Shown piece by piece: positions 1 to 8,271 of a stretch of 64,000 nucleotides of DNA. The DNA comes from Myxococcus stipitatus (GTDB lineage: Bacteria > Myxococcota > Myxococcia > Myxococcales > Myxococcaceae). Within the stretch, counting starts at the first letter, position 1; every line of letters begins with the position of its first letter. A program made the translations under genes and the position numbers. Location of the stretch: assembly GCF_037414475.1 (NCBI RefSeq), contig NZ_CP147913.1, positions 3,720,001-3,784,000 of the forward strand, written 5' to 3'. Under the pieces are notes generated by a model that searched no databases, was not told the origin of the DNA, and saw only the letters and a list, made by a program, of their open reading frames with translations.

Positions 1-1
1 C

Positions 2-181
2 CACCCGAAGAAGGAGGACCGCGAGAAGCGCATCGTCGCGTTCCTCGATGGGATGAAGGCGCGGGATGGGGAGTTCACCGAGCTGTCGCTGGAGGGACTG
101 AGCAGCCCGCCCCTCAAGCCGGAGCTCGTCTCCGCCGTGCAGGGCGCGAAGCGAAGCGGCGTGGCGAAGGACTCGAAGTAG
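2..181 (+). CDS. C-terminal end of an unidentified protein (partial)
   Basis: An open frame enters from the left edge and gives 59 residues before a TAG stop at 179-181. The fragment is charged and hydrophilic and ends in a Lys/Ser-rich tail (VAKDSK). No domain can be recognised from so little sequence. It is accepted as a real gene end because a strong hairpin terminator follows eight bases after the stop and its third positions are mostly G/C. It converges on pomX, which lies on the opposite strand. Confidence 0.6.
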   Translation, partial: HPKKEDREKRIVAFLDGMKARDGEFTELSLEGLSSPPLKPELVSAVQGAKRSGVAKDSK

Positions 182-188
182 CGATACC

Positions 189-212
189 GGGGCGCCCTTT
201 CGCGGGCGCCCC
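189..212 (+). terminator. Hairpin terminator between the partial gene and pomX
   Basis: A perfect 9-bp inverted repeat (GGGGCGCCC at 189-197 and GGGCGCCCC at 204-212) encloses a 6-base loop. It lies between the ends of two convergent genes, so it can serve both strands. There is no long T-run, which is usual in GC-rich myxobacteria. Confidence 0.7.
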
Positions 213-225
213 GTTCAAGGCCAGC

Positions 226-1437
226 TCAGCGCGCGGCGGCCTGGCTCAGCGCGCGGTGCACGGCCTCGAGGGCCTTGCGCGCCTCGAGCAACTCGGCGCG
301 CTCGGCGGTGAGCGAGGCCACCTGCTGGGCCAGCACATCCCGCTCGCCCTGGAGCGCTTCCACCGCGCGGCGCAGCGAAGTGGACTCGTCCTTGGCGGAC
401 TCGAGCTCACCCGCGAGACGCTCCTCCTCGGCGAGGCTGTCCACGAGGGCCTGCTTGCCCCGCGACACCTCCTCCTCGAGCGCCTCGTGCTCCTTCGCGG
501 ACGCCTGGAGCGCCTGCCGGTTCTCCTGGAGGGACAGGAGCGCCTCGTCACGCTCACCCTCGAGCGCGGCCAGCTCCCGCTCCAGGTCCGCCAGCAACTT
601 CACGCGGCCTTCCATCTCCGACGACAGCCGGCGCGCCTCATCCATGCGCAACCGCGCTTCCTCGGTGGCCTTCTCCGCCTGACGGCGCGCCACTTCCAGC
701 TCCTGCGTGAGCGCGAGGTTGGCGGCCTTCACCTTCACCAGCTCCGCCTGGAGGTGGGTGATGCGCTCCACCGCGCGCTGACCCGCCTCGGCCACGGTGG
801 CCGGCAACGGCTCTGGACGCGGATTCTCACGCACCGCCTTGAGCCGGGCCTTGAGCCGCTCACGGCGAGCCTCGGAGTCATCCACGGCCTCTTCTCGCGG
901 CGGCATGGGCGTCTGCACTTCCACCTCCTGGGGCGGAGCCTCGACGCGAGCCACCGGCTCGGCGACCATCGCGGTGACCTGCGGAATCGAAGCGTGCGTC
1001 ATGGGGTGGGCCTCCATCGAGTGCCCGGCCACGAGACCGTCCAGGTGGAACGCCGCCGCGGGCGGCGCCGCGAAGGTGACAGGTGCCTCGTCCACGCCTT
1101 CATCGAACCGCGCGGCCTCCGGCTCCGGCGACGCATACGTGAGGGGCTCGGCGACCTGCGCGGTGAACACCGGCTCGCGCACGGCCTGCGCACGCGGGGG
1201 CTCGGCGGCCAGGGCGGCCTCCATCGCCTCGGCGGCGGAGGGGCGCGGGGCGCGGGCGCGCTCGACGCGGTTGCGGACCTCCGCGGACAGGTCTGCGGCG
1301 GGGGGCTCGGCCGGGGCCTGCGGCTCCGGGGACTCGGCGGGGGCCGAGGATTCGGCCGATTCGGCGACGCCCGTGAACGCCCCCAACCGGAGGCGCGGCT
1401 TGGCGCGAGACACGTTTTGTTCGAAGGCTTTCTTCAT
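226..1437 (-). CDS. pomX: PomX, scaffold protein of the PomXYZ division-site cluster
   Basis: PomX forms the cytoplasmic scaffold that, with PomY and the ParA-like ATPase PomZ, positions the FtsZ ring at midcell in Myxococcus. The N-terminus reads MKKAFEQNVSRAKPRLRLG, matching the short PomX peptide that stimulates PomZ ATP hydrolysis, with K13 and R15 in the expected places. Residues about 20-215 are Ala/Pro/Glu-rich and look disordered. The C-terminal half (about 220-400) is a long coiled coil rich in Leu, Glu and Arg. At 403 residues the length agrees with M. xanthus PomX. Two ATGs occur in tandem (1440 and 1437). The second is chosen because it puts K13/R15 in register. It lies 11 bases downstream of pomZ, so the two are surely cotranscribed. 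Confidence 0.96.
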   Translation of the reverse strand: MKKAFEQNVSRAKPRLRLGAFTGVAESAESSAPAESPEPQAPAEPPAADLSAEVRNRVERARAPRPSAAEAMEAALAAEPPRAQAVREPVFTAQVAEPLTYASPEPEAARFDEGVDEAPVTFAAPPAAAFHLDGLVAGHSMEAHPMTHASIPQVTAMVAEPVARVEAPPQEVEVQTPMPPREEAVDDSEARRERLKARLKAVRENPRPEPLPATVAEAGQRAVERITHLQAELVKVKAANLALTQELEVARRQAEKATEEARLRMDEARRLSSEMEGRVKLLADLERELAALEGERDEALLSLQENRQALQASAKEHEALEEEVSRGKQALVDSLAEEERLAGELESAKDESTSLRRAVEALQGERDVLAQQVASLTAERAELLEARKALEAVHRALSQAAAR

Positions 1438-1448
1438 CATGTCGAATC

Positions 1449-2408
1449 TCAGCCGGCCTGCTGGGAGCCCTTCTTCGCGGTGGCGGCCGCCGCGGCGACG
1501 AGACGGGGCAGGACGTTGTCAATCATGGCCTGGATATCCGCCGCGCCCTTCGACGTGGGGTCCGCGACGAAGACGGGACGGCCCTCGCTCGAGGCCTGGG
1601 CGAACTTGGTGCACTGCCGGATGATGGTCGGCAGCAGGAACTCCGGGTAGTGCGTCTGGAGCGCCTCCAGCGCCTCCTTGGCCAGCTTGAAGGTGGCGTT
1701 GAAGGAGTTGACCACGATGTAGACGTGGTCGAGCACGTGGTTCAAATCCTCCTCCAGGCTCTGCACCGTCTCGAAGAGGAGCTTGAGGCCGTGGAAGGAG
1801 AGGAAGTCCGCGAGCACGGGGACGAACAAGTCGTTGGCCGCCATGAGCGCGTTGAGGTTGAGCAGGCCGAAGGACGGCGGGGCGTCGAAGACGATGACGT
1901 CGTACTGCGCTTCCACTTCCTTGAGGGCGTTGCGCAGCTTGAACTCGCGGCCGGCCATGGGCATCAGCGAGAGGTCCATGGTGGACATGCTGAGGTTGGA
2001 CGGGACGAAGTCCAGGTTGGGCAGCGAGGACTTCTGGATGACCTGGGCCAGCGGCGTCTTGCGCACCAGCACGTCGAGCAGCGTCTTCTCGAACTCCTCG
2101 CCCTCGTAGCCCAGGCACTTGGTGGCGTGGCCCTGGCTGTCCAGGTCGATGAGGAGGACCGAGTAGCCCAGCTCCGCGATGCGCCAGGCGTAGGACGTGG
2201 AGAGGGACGTCTTGCCGGTGCCGCCCTTGAAGTTCAGGAAGAGCTGGCGGCGGTGGCCTATCTTGTCCGGGAAGCGGTTGAGCGTGGCGCGCAGGTCCCA
2301 GACGTCATCGGGCGTGTAGAGGTCCTTCCTCGCGTCCTCCGGGATGGTTTTCGGAGACACGCCGAGCATCTCGGCCACCTGCTTCGAGCTGTATGTCGGC
2401 GCTTCCAT
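1449..2408 (-). CDS. pomZ: PomZ, ParA-like ATPase for division-site positioning
   Basis: PomZ is a ParA/MinD-family ATPase that binds the nucleoid as an ATP dimer and moves the PomX/PomY cluster to midcell. A MerR-like helix-turn-helix segment (about residues 5-45) comes first. The deviant Walker A motif KGGTGKTS follows (61-68, catalytic Lys at 66), then Walker A' (LLIDLDSQG, Asp90) and Walker B (VIVFDAPPS). The length is 319 residues, and K66 and D90 coincide with residues mutated in the M. xanthus protein. It sits between pomY (40 bases upstream) and pomX (11 bases downstream) in one operon. The Ala-rich C-terminal tail is unremarkable. Confidence 0.97.
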   Translation of the reverse strand: MEAPTYSSKQVAEMLGVSPKTIPEDARKDLYTPDDVWDLRATLNRFPDKIGHRRQLFLNFKGGTGKTSLSTSYAWRIAELGYSVLLIDLDSQGHATKCLGYEGEEFEKTLLDVLVRKTPLAQVIQKSSLPNLDFVPSNLSMSTMDLSLMPMAGREFKLRNALKEVEAQYDVIVFDAPPSFGLLNLNALMAANDLFVPVLADFLSFHGLKLLFETVQSLEEDLNHVLDHVYIVVNSFNATFKLAKEALEALQTHYPEFLLPTIIRQCTKFAQASSEGRPVFVADPTSKGAADIQAMIDNVLPRLVAAAAATAKKGSQQAG

Positions 2409-2448
2409 GAACGACCCTTCGTAAGACGTACGGGACGGATACCTTGCC

Positions 2449-4695
2449 TCAAGCGGCGAAGTATTTGTGCCCCCTTCGGACCACGGTTCCCCGAGCAGAC
2501 AGCAGGGTGAGTGCCTCCTGGGCGAGCTCCACGGGGGCCCCCAGGGCCGCCGTCAGCTCGGCGAGCGAGCGTCCGCGAACGGCGACGCGGACCTCGTGGA
2601 GCATCTGGCCACAGAGTGCCTCGACAGGCGAGGCGCCCGGACGGCCCGAGGGGGGGCGGGCCTCGGCGCGGGCCGAAGCAGGCGCGGGGGCTGGAGCCTG
2701 GGCCTGCGGAGGCTGGGGCGCCGGAGCCCCCATCGCCACCAGGGCCGCCTGGACAGGCGACAGACGAGCGGCGCTCGGAGCCCGGGGGGGATGCTGGGGC
2801 GCAACGGGGGCGGCGCCCTGCCGCGCGCCCGCGTTGGCTGGGGCGGAGGCTGCGTGCGCGGGGCCCGCGGAGACCATCATCCGAATGCTCGAGGCACCCG
2901 CGAGGCTCGGAGGCGCCCCCTGCGCGGAGGCGGCCGACGTCCCAGCGGCGTGCATGCCACCGGGAACCATCGGCTGAGCAGCAGCGCCCGCGACGGCGGC
3001 GCCCCGCTGCGCGGCACCTGCGACCGCCATGGGCTGCGCCGCACCAAGTGTGCCCCGCTGAACGGAGCCCGCCGCCGCCATGGGCTGCGCCGCACCGGCG
3101 ACACCCGCCTGAGCAGCCGTGGTCATCCTCTGCGCCGCGCCAGCAACGACCACCTGCGCGGCACCACCCACGCCCTGCGCAGTCATCCGCTGCGCCGAGC
3201 CGGCAACAACCACCTGCGCGGCACTCACTCCCTGCGCCACACCAGAAGCGGCGGCCTGCGCGGAAGTCATCCGCTGCGCCGAGCCGGCAACAACGACCTG
3301 CGCGGCACTCACTCCCTGCGCCGTGCCCACAGCGCCGCCCTGCGCGGCACCCACGGCCACGGGCCGCGACGCCTCCTCCAGCCGCGCTCGAACGGGCTTC
3401 ACGGGCAACGTCGCCAGCCGTCGAATCTCTCGGCGCCGGTGCGTCTCGTCCAGCGCCACCACGGAGGACACGTCCTGCCCCAGGATGCGCGACAGGCTCT
3501 GCGCCGCGGACTTGCGCACGCGCGGCTCGCGGTCTCCCAGCGCCTCCAAGAGCAACGCGCGAGCGTTCTCCCCGCTCCCAGCTCCCAGCGCGAGCGCCGC
3601 CAACGAGCGGACCTCCGGGTCCGTGTCGTGAATCGCCTCTTCACCCAGCCGCCGCGCCGTCTCCCCTTCCAACCCCAACGCCAACAACGACGCACGCCGC
3701 CGGACCGAACGGTCCGGGTCCTTCATCGCCTGCGCCAGATGCGGCGCCGCGTCCCGAGGCGCCAGCGTCAACAACGCCTTCAACGCCGCGATGCGAACCT
3801 CCGGCACCGGCGACACCAACAGCGGCGACACCACCTGCGCACCCTCATCCCTGCACAACGCCGCGAACGCCTGGAGCAGCGCCACCTGCGCCACCGGATC
3901 CGACTCCGCGTGCAACGCGCTCGCGAGCGCCGGAGCCGCCGCCGGCTGCGACAGCGCCTTCAACCGCTCGGCGGCGCGAACCCGCGCGGCCGAATCCGGC
4001 GCGGACAACTCTCGCACCGAGAATCCAAAAAGCGTCTCGTCCGTCGCCACCCCCAACCCACCCTGCCCCGACAACTCCGCGAGCTGCGCGGCGCTCACCC
4101 CCAACCGCCCCGCCTGGAGGAACCGCTGCGCCTCGCGCGCCACCGGCGACAACCCCTCCAACAACGGCGCGAGCAACTCCGGCTGCGCCACCGCCCCCGG
4201 CTCCACGGACACCGAAGCCTTCGCCACCAGCGCCTCGAGCGGCACCGCCACCGCTCGCGCGGGCACCTTCACCGAAGGCCCCACCCGGCTCGTCTCTCCG
4301 TGCAGCAGCGCCTCGCTGCGCAGCTGCGAGATGAACGACGCCAGGTCGAACCCCAGGTCGTCGTCCTCCGCGTCGCGCACCTGCGTGGACGTACGCAGCC
4401 GGCTCGCATCCAGCAACCGGTCCATGAGCTGGTCGCGCTCACCCCGCAGCGCCTGCGTCAGCCGCACGGCCTCCTCGCGCTCGGCCTGGGCCCGCCTGGC
4501 GCGAACCTCCAGCTCCGCCACCTCGCGGCGCAACTCGAGCTCCCGCTGGTGCTTCTCGCCCAGCTCCCGCTTGAGGTGCTCCATCTCCTCGCGCGTCGAA
4601 CCCAGCTCGCTGAGCAGCTGCTCGGCGCGCGCCTCGAAGTAGACAATTTTCTCGAGCGCGCTCTTGAGTAGCGCGTCCGGACGCTCGTCGCTCAC
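2449..4695 (-). CDS. pomY: PomY, condensate-forming division-site protein with an expanded AQ-rich repeat region
   Basis: PomY is the third PomXYZ component. It binds PomX and promotes FtsZ ring formation, and M. xanthus PomY forms condensates. The start is taken as GTG at 4695 (VSDERPDALLK), with a GGGGAGGG-like site upstream; an ATG at 4758 would add 21 unconvincing residues. Domains in order: coiled coil (about 10-90), HEAT-like alpha repeats (about 200-410, with recurring Leu/Ala helices and PEVR or DPEVR turns), a low-complexity region rich in AAQ, VVVAGSAQRM and QPM units (about 430-620), a Pro/Ala-rich linker, and a folded C-terminal segment of about 80 residues. At 748 residues it appears longer than M. 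xanthus PomY (about 680), and the excess lies in the AQ-rich region. It is the first gene of the pomYZX operon. Confidence 0.95.
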   Translation of the reverse strand: MSDERPDALLKSALEKIVYFEARAEQLLSELGSTREEMEHLKRELGEKHQRELELRREVAELEVRARRAQAEREEAVRLTQALRGERDQLMDRLLDASRLRTSTQVRDAEDDDLGFDLASFISQLRSEALLHGETSRVGPSVKVPARAVAVPLEALVAKASVSVEPGAVAQPELLAPLLEGLSPVAREAQRFLQAGRLGVSAAQLAELSGQGGLGVATDETLFGFSVRELSAPDSAARVRAAERLKALSQPAAAPALASALHAESDPVAQVALLQAFAALCRDEGAQVVSPLLVSPVPEVRIAALKALLTLAPRDAAPHLAQAMKDPDRSVRRRASLLALGLEGETARRLGEEAIHDTDPEVRSLAALALGAGSGENARALLLEALGDREPRVRKSAAQSLSRILGQDVSSVVALDETHRRREIRRLATLPVKPVRARLEEASRPVAVGAAQGGAVGTAQGVSAAQVVVAGSAQRMTSAQAAASGVAQGVSAAQVVVAGSAQRMTAQGVGGAAQVVVAGAAQRMTTAAQAGVAGAAQPMAAAGSVQRGTLGAAQPMAVAGAAQRGAAVAGAAAQPMVPGGMHAAGTSAASAQGAPPSLAGASSIRMMVSAGPAHAASAPANAGARQGAAPVAPQHPPRAPSAARLSPVQAALVAMGAPAPQPPQAQAPAPAPASARAEARPPSGRPGASPVEALCGQMLHEVRVAVRGRSLAELTAALGAPVELAQEALTLLSARGTVVRRGHKYFAA
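3182..3322. repeat. 57-bp direct repeats inside pomY
   Basis: Bases 3182-3238 and 3266-3322 are identical apart from one C/G difference, giving an 84-bp (28-residue) period. A more diverged copy starts near 3122. They encode the AQ-rich units of the PomY low-complexity region. Near-identity at the DNA level points to recent in-frame tandem duplication. Confidence 0.9.
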
Positions 4696-5369
4696 GACCT
4701 CAACGGCCCTCCCCGCGAGGCAGCGCGGTGCATCCCCGACCCACCGGGGGGCGCCCACCCTACGTCAGACGTCCCGCCTTCGTAAACCACGGAAACACCA
4801 GGGCTTTTCCGTGAACTCCGGGCCTGTCCATTGACAACGCCGCGCAGGCCGATTTTTCGGCCCCGAGCGCAAACCCCGCGCGCGCCACCTCCCCCCCGTC
4901 CCCCCCGCCTCACCACCACCCCGAGTGCGGCCGTCCAGGCGGGCACGTCCACCACCCGACGTCCGCGCAGTGAACCGCGCGCGAAGCACCGCGCACGCCG
5001 TCCATCGCTCCAGGTGAATGCACCCTCACCCGTGCGCCGGGCTTCATACCGAGTGATCCACGCGAAACGTTCGCGGGCCGGATTTTCGGCCTCGCGCGGC
5101 GATGCAAGCACGCACCATGGCCTCGCCGCCCACCGACGAAACCCCACGCGCGAAGCCCGCCCCACGCGCCCTTCCCCACGCATCCGGCGAGGCCTTGAAG
5201 CCCCCCCGTTTTCAAGCGCTTTCGCACGCCCTTCCGGATGCACCGGAATGTCAGACCCCACCCGTAGTCTGTGTTCCACGAGGCACCGAACCCGCAGTCA
5301 CTTCTCCCCGGAACCTCTCCGCCTGAGCGCGGGGGGTGAAGCCCTCTTTTCGACAGGTTTCCGCACGCC
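4696..5369. promoter_or_regulatory. 674-bp divergent intergenic region between pomY and an HTH regulator
   Basis: No convincing gene is seen here; the short open frames have poor codon use. The region should hold the pomY promoter on the minus strand and the HTH-gene promoter on the plus strand. Visible structure: an 8-bp inverted repeat at 4788-4814, a perfect GGCCGA-TTTT-TCGGCC hairpin at 4848-4863, and a related GGCCG-N6-CGGCC hairpin at 5076-5091. A TTGACA lies at 4832-4837 on the plus strand but has no good -10 at the right distance. Confidence 0.5.
4788..4814. promoter_or_regulatory. 8-bp inverted repeat upstream of pomY (possible operator)
   Basis: CACGGAAA (4788-4795) and TTTCCGTG (4807-4814) are perfect inverted arms around an 11-base spacer. 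They lie about 93-119 bases upstream of the pomY GTG. The A/T-containing arms stand out in this GC-rich spacer and would suit a dimeric regulator, possibly the divergent HTH protein. No -35/-10 pair could be fixed, so this is only a candidate. Confidence 0.35.
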
Positions 5370-5729
5370 ATGGAACAACGACTGGCCACCATCATTGGAA
5401 ATGCAGTTCGCGCGGCGCGGCAGCGGCTGGAGCTCACCCAGGCCGATGTGGCCGAGCGCGTGGGCATCGCCACCGAGGTGTACGGACGGCTGGAGCGAGG
5501 CCACATGCTCCCCAGCGTCCGCACGCTGAGGAAGCTGTGTCTGGTTCTCAACTGCTCGTCGGACGTGCTGCTCGGCATGTCCGGCGTCGAAGGCGCTCCC
5601 GCCCTCGCCGAGGACCCGCCCGAGTACCGCGAGCGTCCCGAGGTCCGCCGGCTGCTTCGCACCGTTCGCAAGCTGGATGCGCCTCAGCTGCGGCTGTTGG
5701 GGCAGGTCGCTCACGCGCTCGAGTCGTGA
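5370..5729 (+). CDS. Small XRE/Cro-type helix-turn-helix regulator
   Basis: This 119-residue protein carries a Cro/C1-type HTH in its first half: about residues 13-70, with LTQADVAERVGI, then GRLERGHMLPSVRTL, and the helical closure LCLVLNCSSDVLLG. Such proteins are DNA-binding dimers in the cytoplasm. The C-terminal 45 residues are charged and helical (RPEVRRLLRTVRKLD) and probably mediate dimerisation or ligand sensing. The ATG at 5370 fits the domain start; no strong ribosome site is visible. It is divergent from pomY across a 674-bp spacer, so pomY regulation is possible but unproven. Confidence 0.85.
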   Translation: MEQRLATIIGNAVRAARQRLELTQADVAERVGIATEVYGRLERGHMLPSVRTLRKLCLVLNCSSDVLLGMSGVEGAPALAEDPPEYRERPEVRRLLRTVRKLDAPQLRLLGQVAHALES

Positions 5730-5923
5730 GCGCGGACAGGCCGCCCGCGACGCGCTGCTTCCTCACGGAGGCCAGCGCCGAGCGGGCGGAAGGCAGACAC
5801 CGGGGCGGGGTGGACCCGGGTTGAGATGGATTGGGGGGACGACGCTTGAGGTTGCGCGTTTACGCAAGCGCTTGGCGCATGGAATGAAGCAGCCAGAAAG
5901 GGCCGGGCCTACTTTCGCCCTCC

Positions 5924-6820
5924 ATGAATCGCCCCCTCGCCGCCCCCACTCTCGATTTACCGCAGCTCGCGGTGCACGCGTTGTGGTGGGCCTGGCTCCC
6001 CGCCTTCTTGTGGAGCTGGGATGCCCTGGGCGTCTGGGGCCGAGTAGGGATGTGCGTGGTGGGCTGGGCGGTGTTGTTCTGGAACTACGCCGTGCTGCAC
6101 AACCACATGCATGTCTCCATCGCGCGCCCCCGGCCGCTGCACTGGCTCTTCTCCAGGACGCTGGGGATGGCGTGTGGGTTCCCCTACCGGGGCTACTTCA
6201 TCCACCACTTCAACCACCACCGCTTCAACGACGGCCCCGGGGACTGGGGCCAGCGCCGTCCGGGTGAAGGGGCCCTGCGCTACTGCCTGCGCTCGGCGCT
6301 GACCCCGTGGTTCTGGCCCTTCGAGGCCGTGGCCAACGTGTGGCGTTGGGCCCGCCGGCACCACCAACGCACGGAATTGGTCCTCGACTTCCTCATCGTG
6401 GACGGGGCCCTCCTGGCGGTCATCATCTGGAGGCCCGCGCTGGGCCTGGCCTGGTGGGGCGTGCTCCTGGTGGGACAGCTCTGCATCCACTGGCTCAACC
6501 TGGCGGCCCACTTCGAGACGGACTCCACCCAGCGCGGCGCCCTGGGCACGACGTCCACCTCCCGTCTGTACAACCTGTTCTTTTTCAATGCGGGTTACCA
6601 TCAAGCCCACCACCTGAAGCCCCAGGCGCCCTGGCGGGTGTTGCCGGGCATGACGCAGGAGCTGTCCGGGAAGGCACTGGTGCGTCCGGAACTGGTGACG
6701 TCCCAGGCCCCCATCAATCCCTTGTGGGTGGTCAAGGTGGCGAAGCGCTATTCTGCCGAGCCGTGCGATCGGCAGACGGCGTCGACGATTACTTCCAGGA
6801 CCCACTCGGCCGTTATCTAG
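5924..6820 (+). CDS. Membrane fatty acid desaturase/hydroxylase family protein
   Basis: This 298-residue protein has the three histidine clusters of the di-iron desaturase superfamily: HNHMH (about residue 54), HHFNHH (about 85) and HQAHH (about 225). Hydrophobic stretches lie near residues 15-50 and 140-170, as expected for an inner-membrane enzyme. The histidines bind two irons that activate oxygen for desaturation or hydroxylation of a lipid chain. The substrate cannot be told. The downstream AraC-type gene overlaps its 3' end, which suggests co-expression. Confidence 0.85.
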   Translation: MNRPLAAPTLDLPQLAVHALWWAWLPAFLWSWDALGVWGRVGMCVVGWAVLFWNYAVLHNHMHVSIARPRPLHWLFSRTLGMACGFPYRGYFIHHFNHHRFNDGPGDWGQRRPGEGALRYCLRSALTPWFWPFEAVANVWRWARRHHQRTELVLDFLIVDGALLAVIIWRPALGLAWWGVLLVGQLCIHWLNLAAHFETDSTQRGALGTTSTSRLYNLFFFNAGYHQAHHLKPQAPWRVLPGMTQELSGKALVRPELVTSQAPINPLWVVKVAKRYSAEPCDRQTASTITSRTHSAVI

Positions 6821-7647
6821 TCGGGGAGGGATTCCTTCACTGGTACGCCTCGGCGGACCTGTGCGGCTTCATCCTGTGGGGCCGCCCGTCCGAGGCCCAC
6901 GTGCGGCGGCTGGTGCACGTGCTCGACGTGGAGCTGGCCCCCGCGGCGCCCCATGCCTCGCTGGTGGACGCGCGCCGGCTGGAGGCGGCGGACCCCGCGG
7001 CCTTCGCGGTGCTCGTGAAGTACATGCAGGCGCGCGAGAAGTCCTTCAGCGTCTCCGTGCAACGCCAGGCGTTGGTGCGTCCGGAGGGCGTGGCGGGCGC
7101 GGTGGTGGGCGGCTTCTACACGCTGCTCACCGGGGCCTATCCGAGCAAGGTGTTCACCGACCCGACGTCCGCGCTGACGTGGCTGGGCCAGCCCGAGAGC
7201 CGGGCGGCGCCGCTCGTGTCCAAGCTCAATGACCTGGTCGCCGAGGCCACCGGCCAGTCTCCGCTCCTGCGCGAGCTGCACCAGGTGATGAAGGGCAAAT
7301 TGCCGGACATCCACCTGACGGAGGTGGCCCGCGAGATGGGCATGTCCGAGCGCACGCTCCAGCGGCGGCTGAAGGAGGCCGGCACGTCCTTCCAAGCGGA
7401 GCTCAACGCCGTGCAGGTGCGCATGGCGCAGGCGCTGCTCCTGGAGACGGACATGAAGCTCACCGCCGTCGCGGTGGAGGTGGGCTGCGCGTCGCTCCAG
7501 CACTTCAGCAGCCTGTTCCGGAAGCTCGTGGGGGACTCGCCCAGTTCGTGGCGCGAGCGCCAACAGGGCGGAGCCTCCTCCGACGGCTCCCTCCGCGTTC
7601 CCACCGACACCACCGAGCCGCCCGCGCGTCCCCGCGTGGACGAGTAA
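6763..7647 (+). CDS. AraC-family transcriptional regulator (start uncertain)
   Basis: The C-terminal third carries two helix-turn-helix motifs typical of AraC/XylS regulators: LTEVAREMGMSERTLQRRLK and, later, LTAVAVEVGCASLQHFSSLF followed by the conserved FRKLVGDSP. The N-terminal part (about 180 residues) resembles a ligand-sensing domain but is not recognised. A GTG at 6763 is a plausible start and overlaps the desaturase by 58 bases. The frame is open far upstream, but that part is antisense-like filler read out of frame with the desaturase. The overlap suggests control of, or shared transcription with, the desaturase. Confidence 0.8.
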   Translation: MRSADGVDDYFQDPLGRYLVGEGFLHWYASADLCGFILWGRPSEAHVRRLVHVLDVELAPAAPHASLVDARRLEAADPAAFAVLVKYMQAREKSFSVSVQRQALVRPEGVAGAVVGGFYTLLTGAYPSKVFTDPTSALTWLGQPESRAAPLVSKLNDLVAEATGQSPLLRELHQVMKGKLPDIHLTEVAREMGMSERTLQRRLKEAGTSFQAELNAVQVRMAQALLLETDMKLTAVAVEVGCASLQHFSSLFRKLVGDSPSSWRERQQGGASSDGSLRVPTDTTEPPARPRVDE

Positions 7648-7659
7648 CCCCTTCCGGGC

Positions 7660-8271
7660 CTACTGCAGGGCGCGCCGCGCCGCCGGGCGCGAAATCTGCC
7701 GCGCCACGTAGGCGCGCAGCACCGGGAAGTCCTCGAGCAGCCCCATGCTCGCGCCCCAGTTGAGGATGGACGCCATCACCACGTCGGCCGCGGTGAAGCG
7801 CTCCCCGACGATGAAGCTTCTCGCGCTGAGCTTCTCCTCCAACATCCGCGCGATGTCCGTGAAGCGCTTCTTGCCGCGCTCGGCCTCGCCGGGCACCCGG
7901 TCGCTCTCCGGCAGGAAGCGGCTGTGCGCGGAGTACGCGGACAAGGGCGGCTCCATGGTGGCCATGCAGAACATCATCCACTGGTAGTACTCGGCGCGCT
8001 CCACCGTGCCCGCCGCCGGCGCGAAGCCCTTCTCCGGGTACTTGTCCGCCACGTGCAGCAGGATGGCCGCCGATTCGAAGATGGCGTGCCCGTCATCCTC
8101 CAGCGCGGGCATGGAGCCCATCGGGTGGATGCGCAGGTACTCGGGGCTCTTGTGCTCGCGCTGATGCACGTCCACCGGCACCAGCTCGTAGGGGACCCCC
8201 AGCTCCTCAAGCAACCAGCGGGGCCGGGTGGCTCGCGTGTTCTGGGCGAAGTAGAGCTTCATCGTCGTCAT
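7660..8271 (-). CDS. Glutathione S-transferase family protein
   Basis: This 203-residue protein has a thioredoxin-like N-terminal GST domain (MKLYFAQNTRATRPRWLLEE, then MGSMPALEDDGHAIFESAAI with the cis-Pro and the glutamate/serine pair that holds glutathione). An all-helical C-terminal domain follows (ERFTAADVVMASIL). It would conjugate glutathione to electrophiles or act in related redox chemistry in the cytoplasm. Its ATG at 8271 overlaps the TGA of the upstream PLD-like gene by four bases, so translation is coupled. The overlap and the N-terminal fold fix the start. Confidence 0.85.
   Translation of the reverse strand: MTTMKLYFAQNTRATRPRWLLEELGVPYELVPVDVHQREHKSPEYLRIHPMGSMPALEDDGHAIFESAAILLHVADKYPEKGFAPAAGTVERAEYYQWMMFCMATMEPPLSAYSAHSRFLPESDRVPGEAERGKKRFTDIARMLEEKLSARSFIVGERFTAADVVMASILNWGASMGLLEDFPVLRAYVARQISRPAARRALQ

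Noticed and set aside
2467-4671. A 734-codon plus-strand open frame over pomY
   Set aside because: Arg/Gln/Pro-rich shadow of the pomY coding strand with no motif.
6307-6762. Upstream extension of the AraC frame
   Set aside because: It lies inside the desaturase in another frame and has no regulator-like sequence; the gene most likely starts near 6763.
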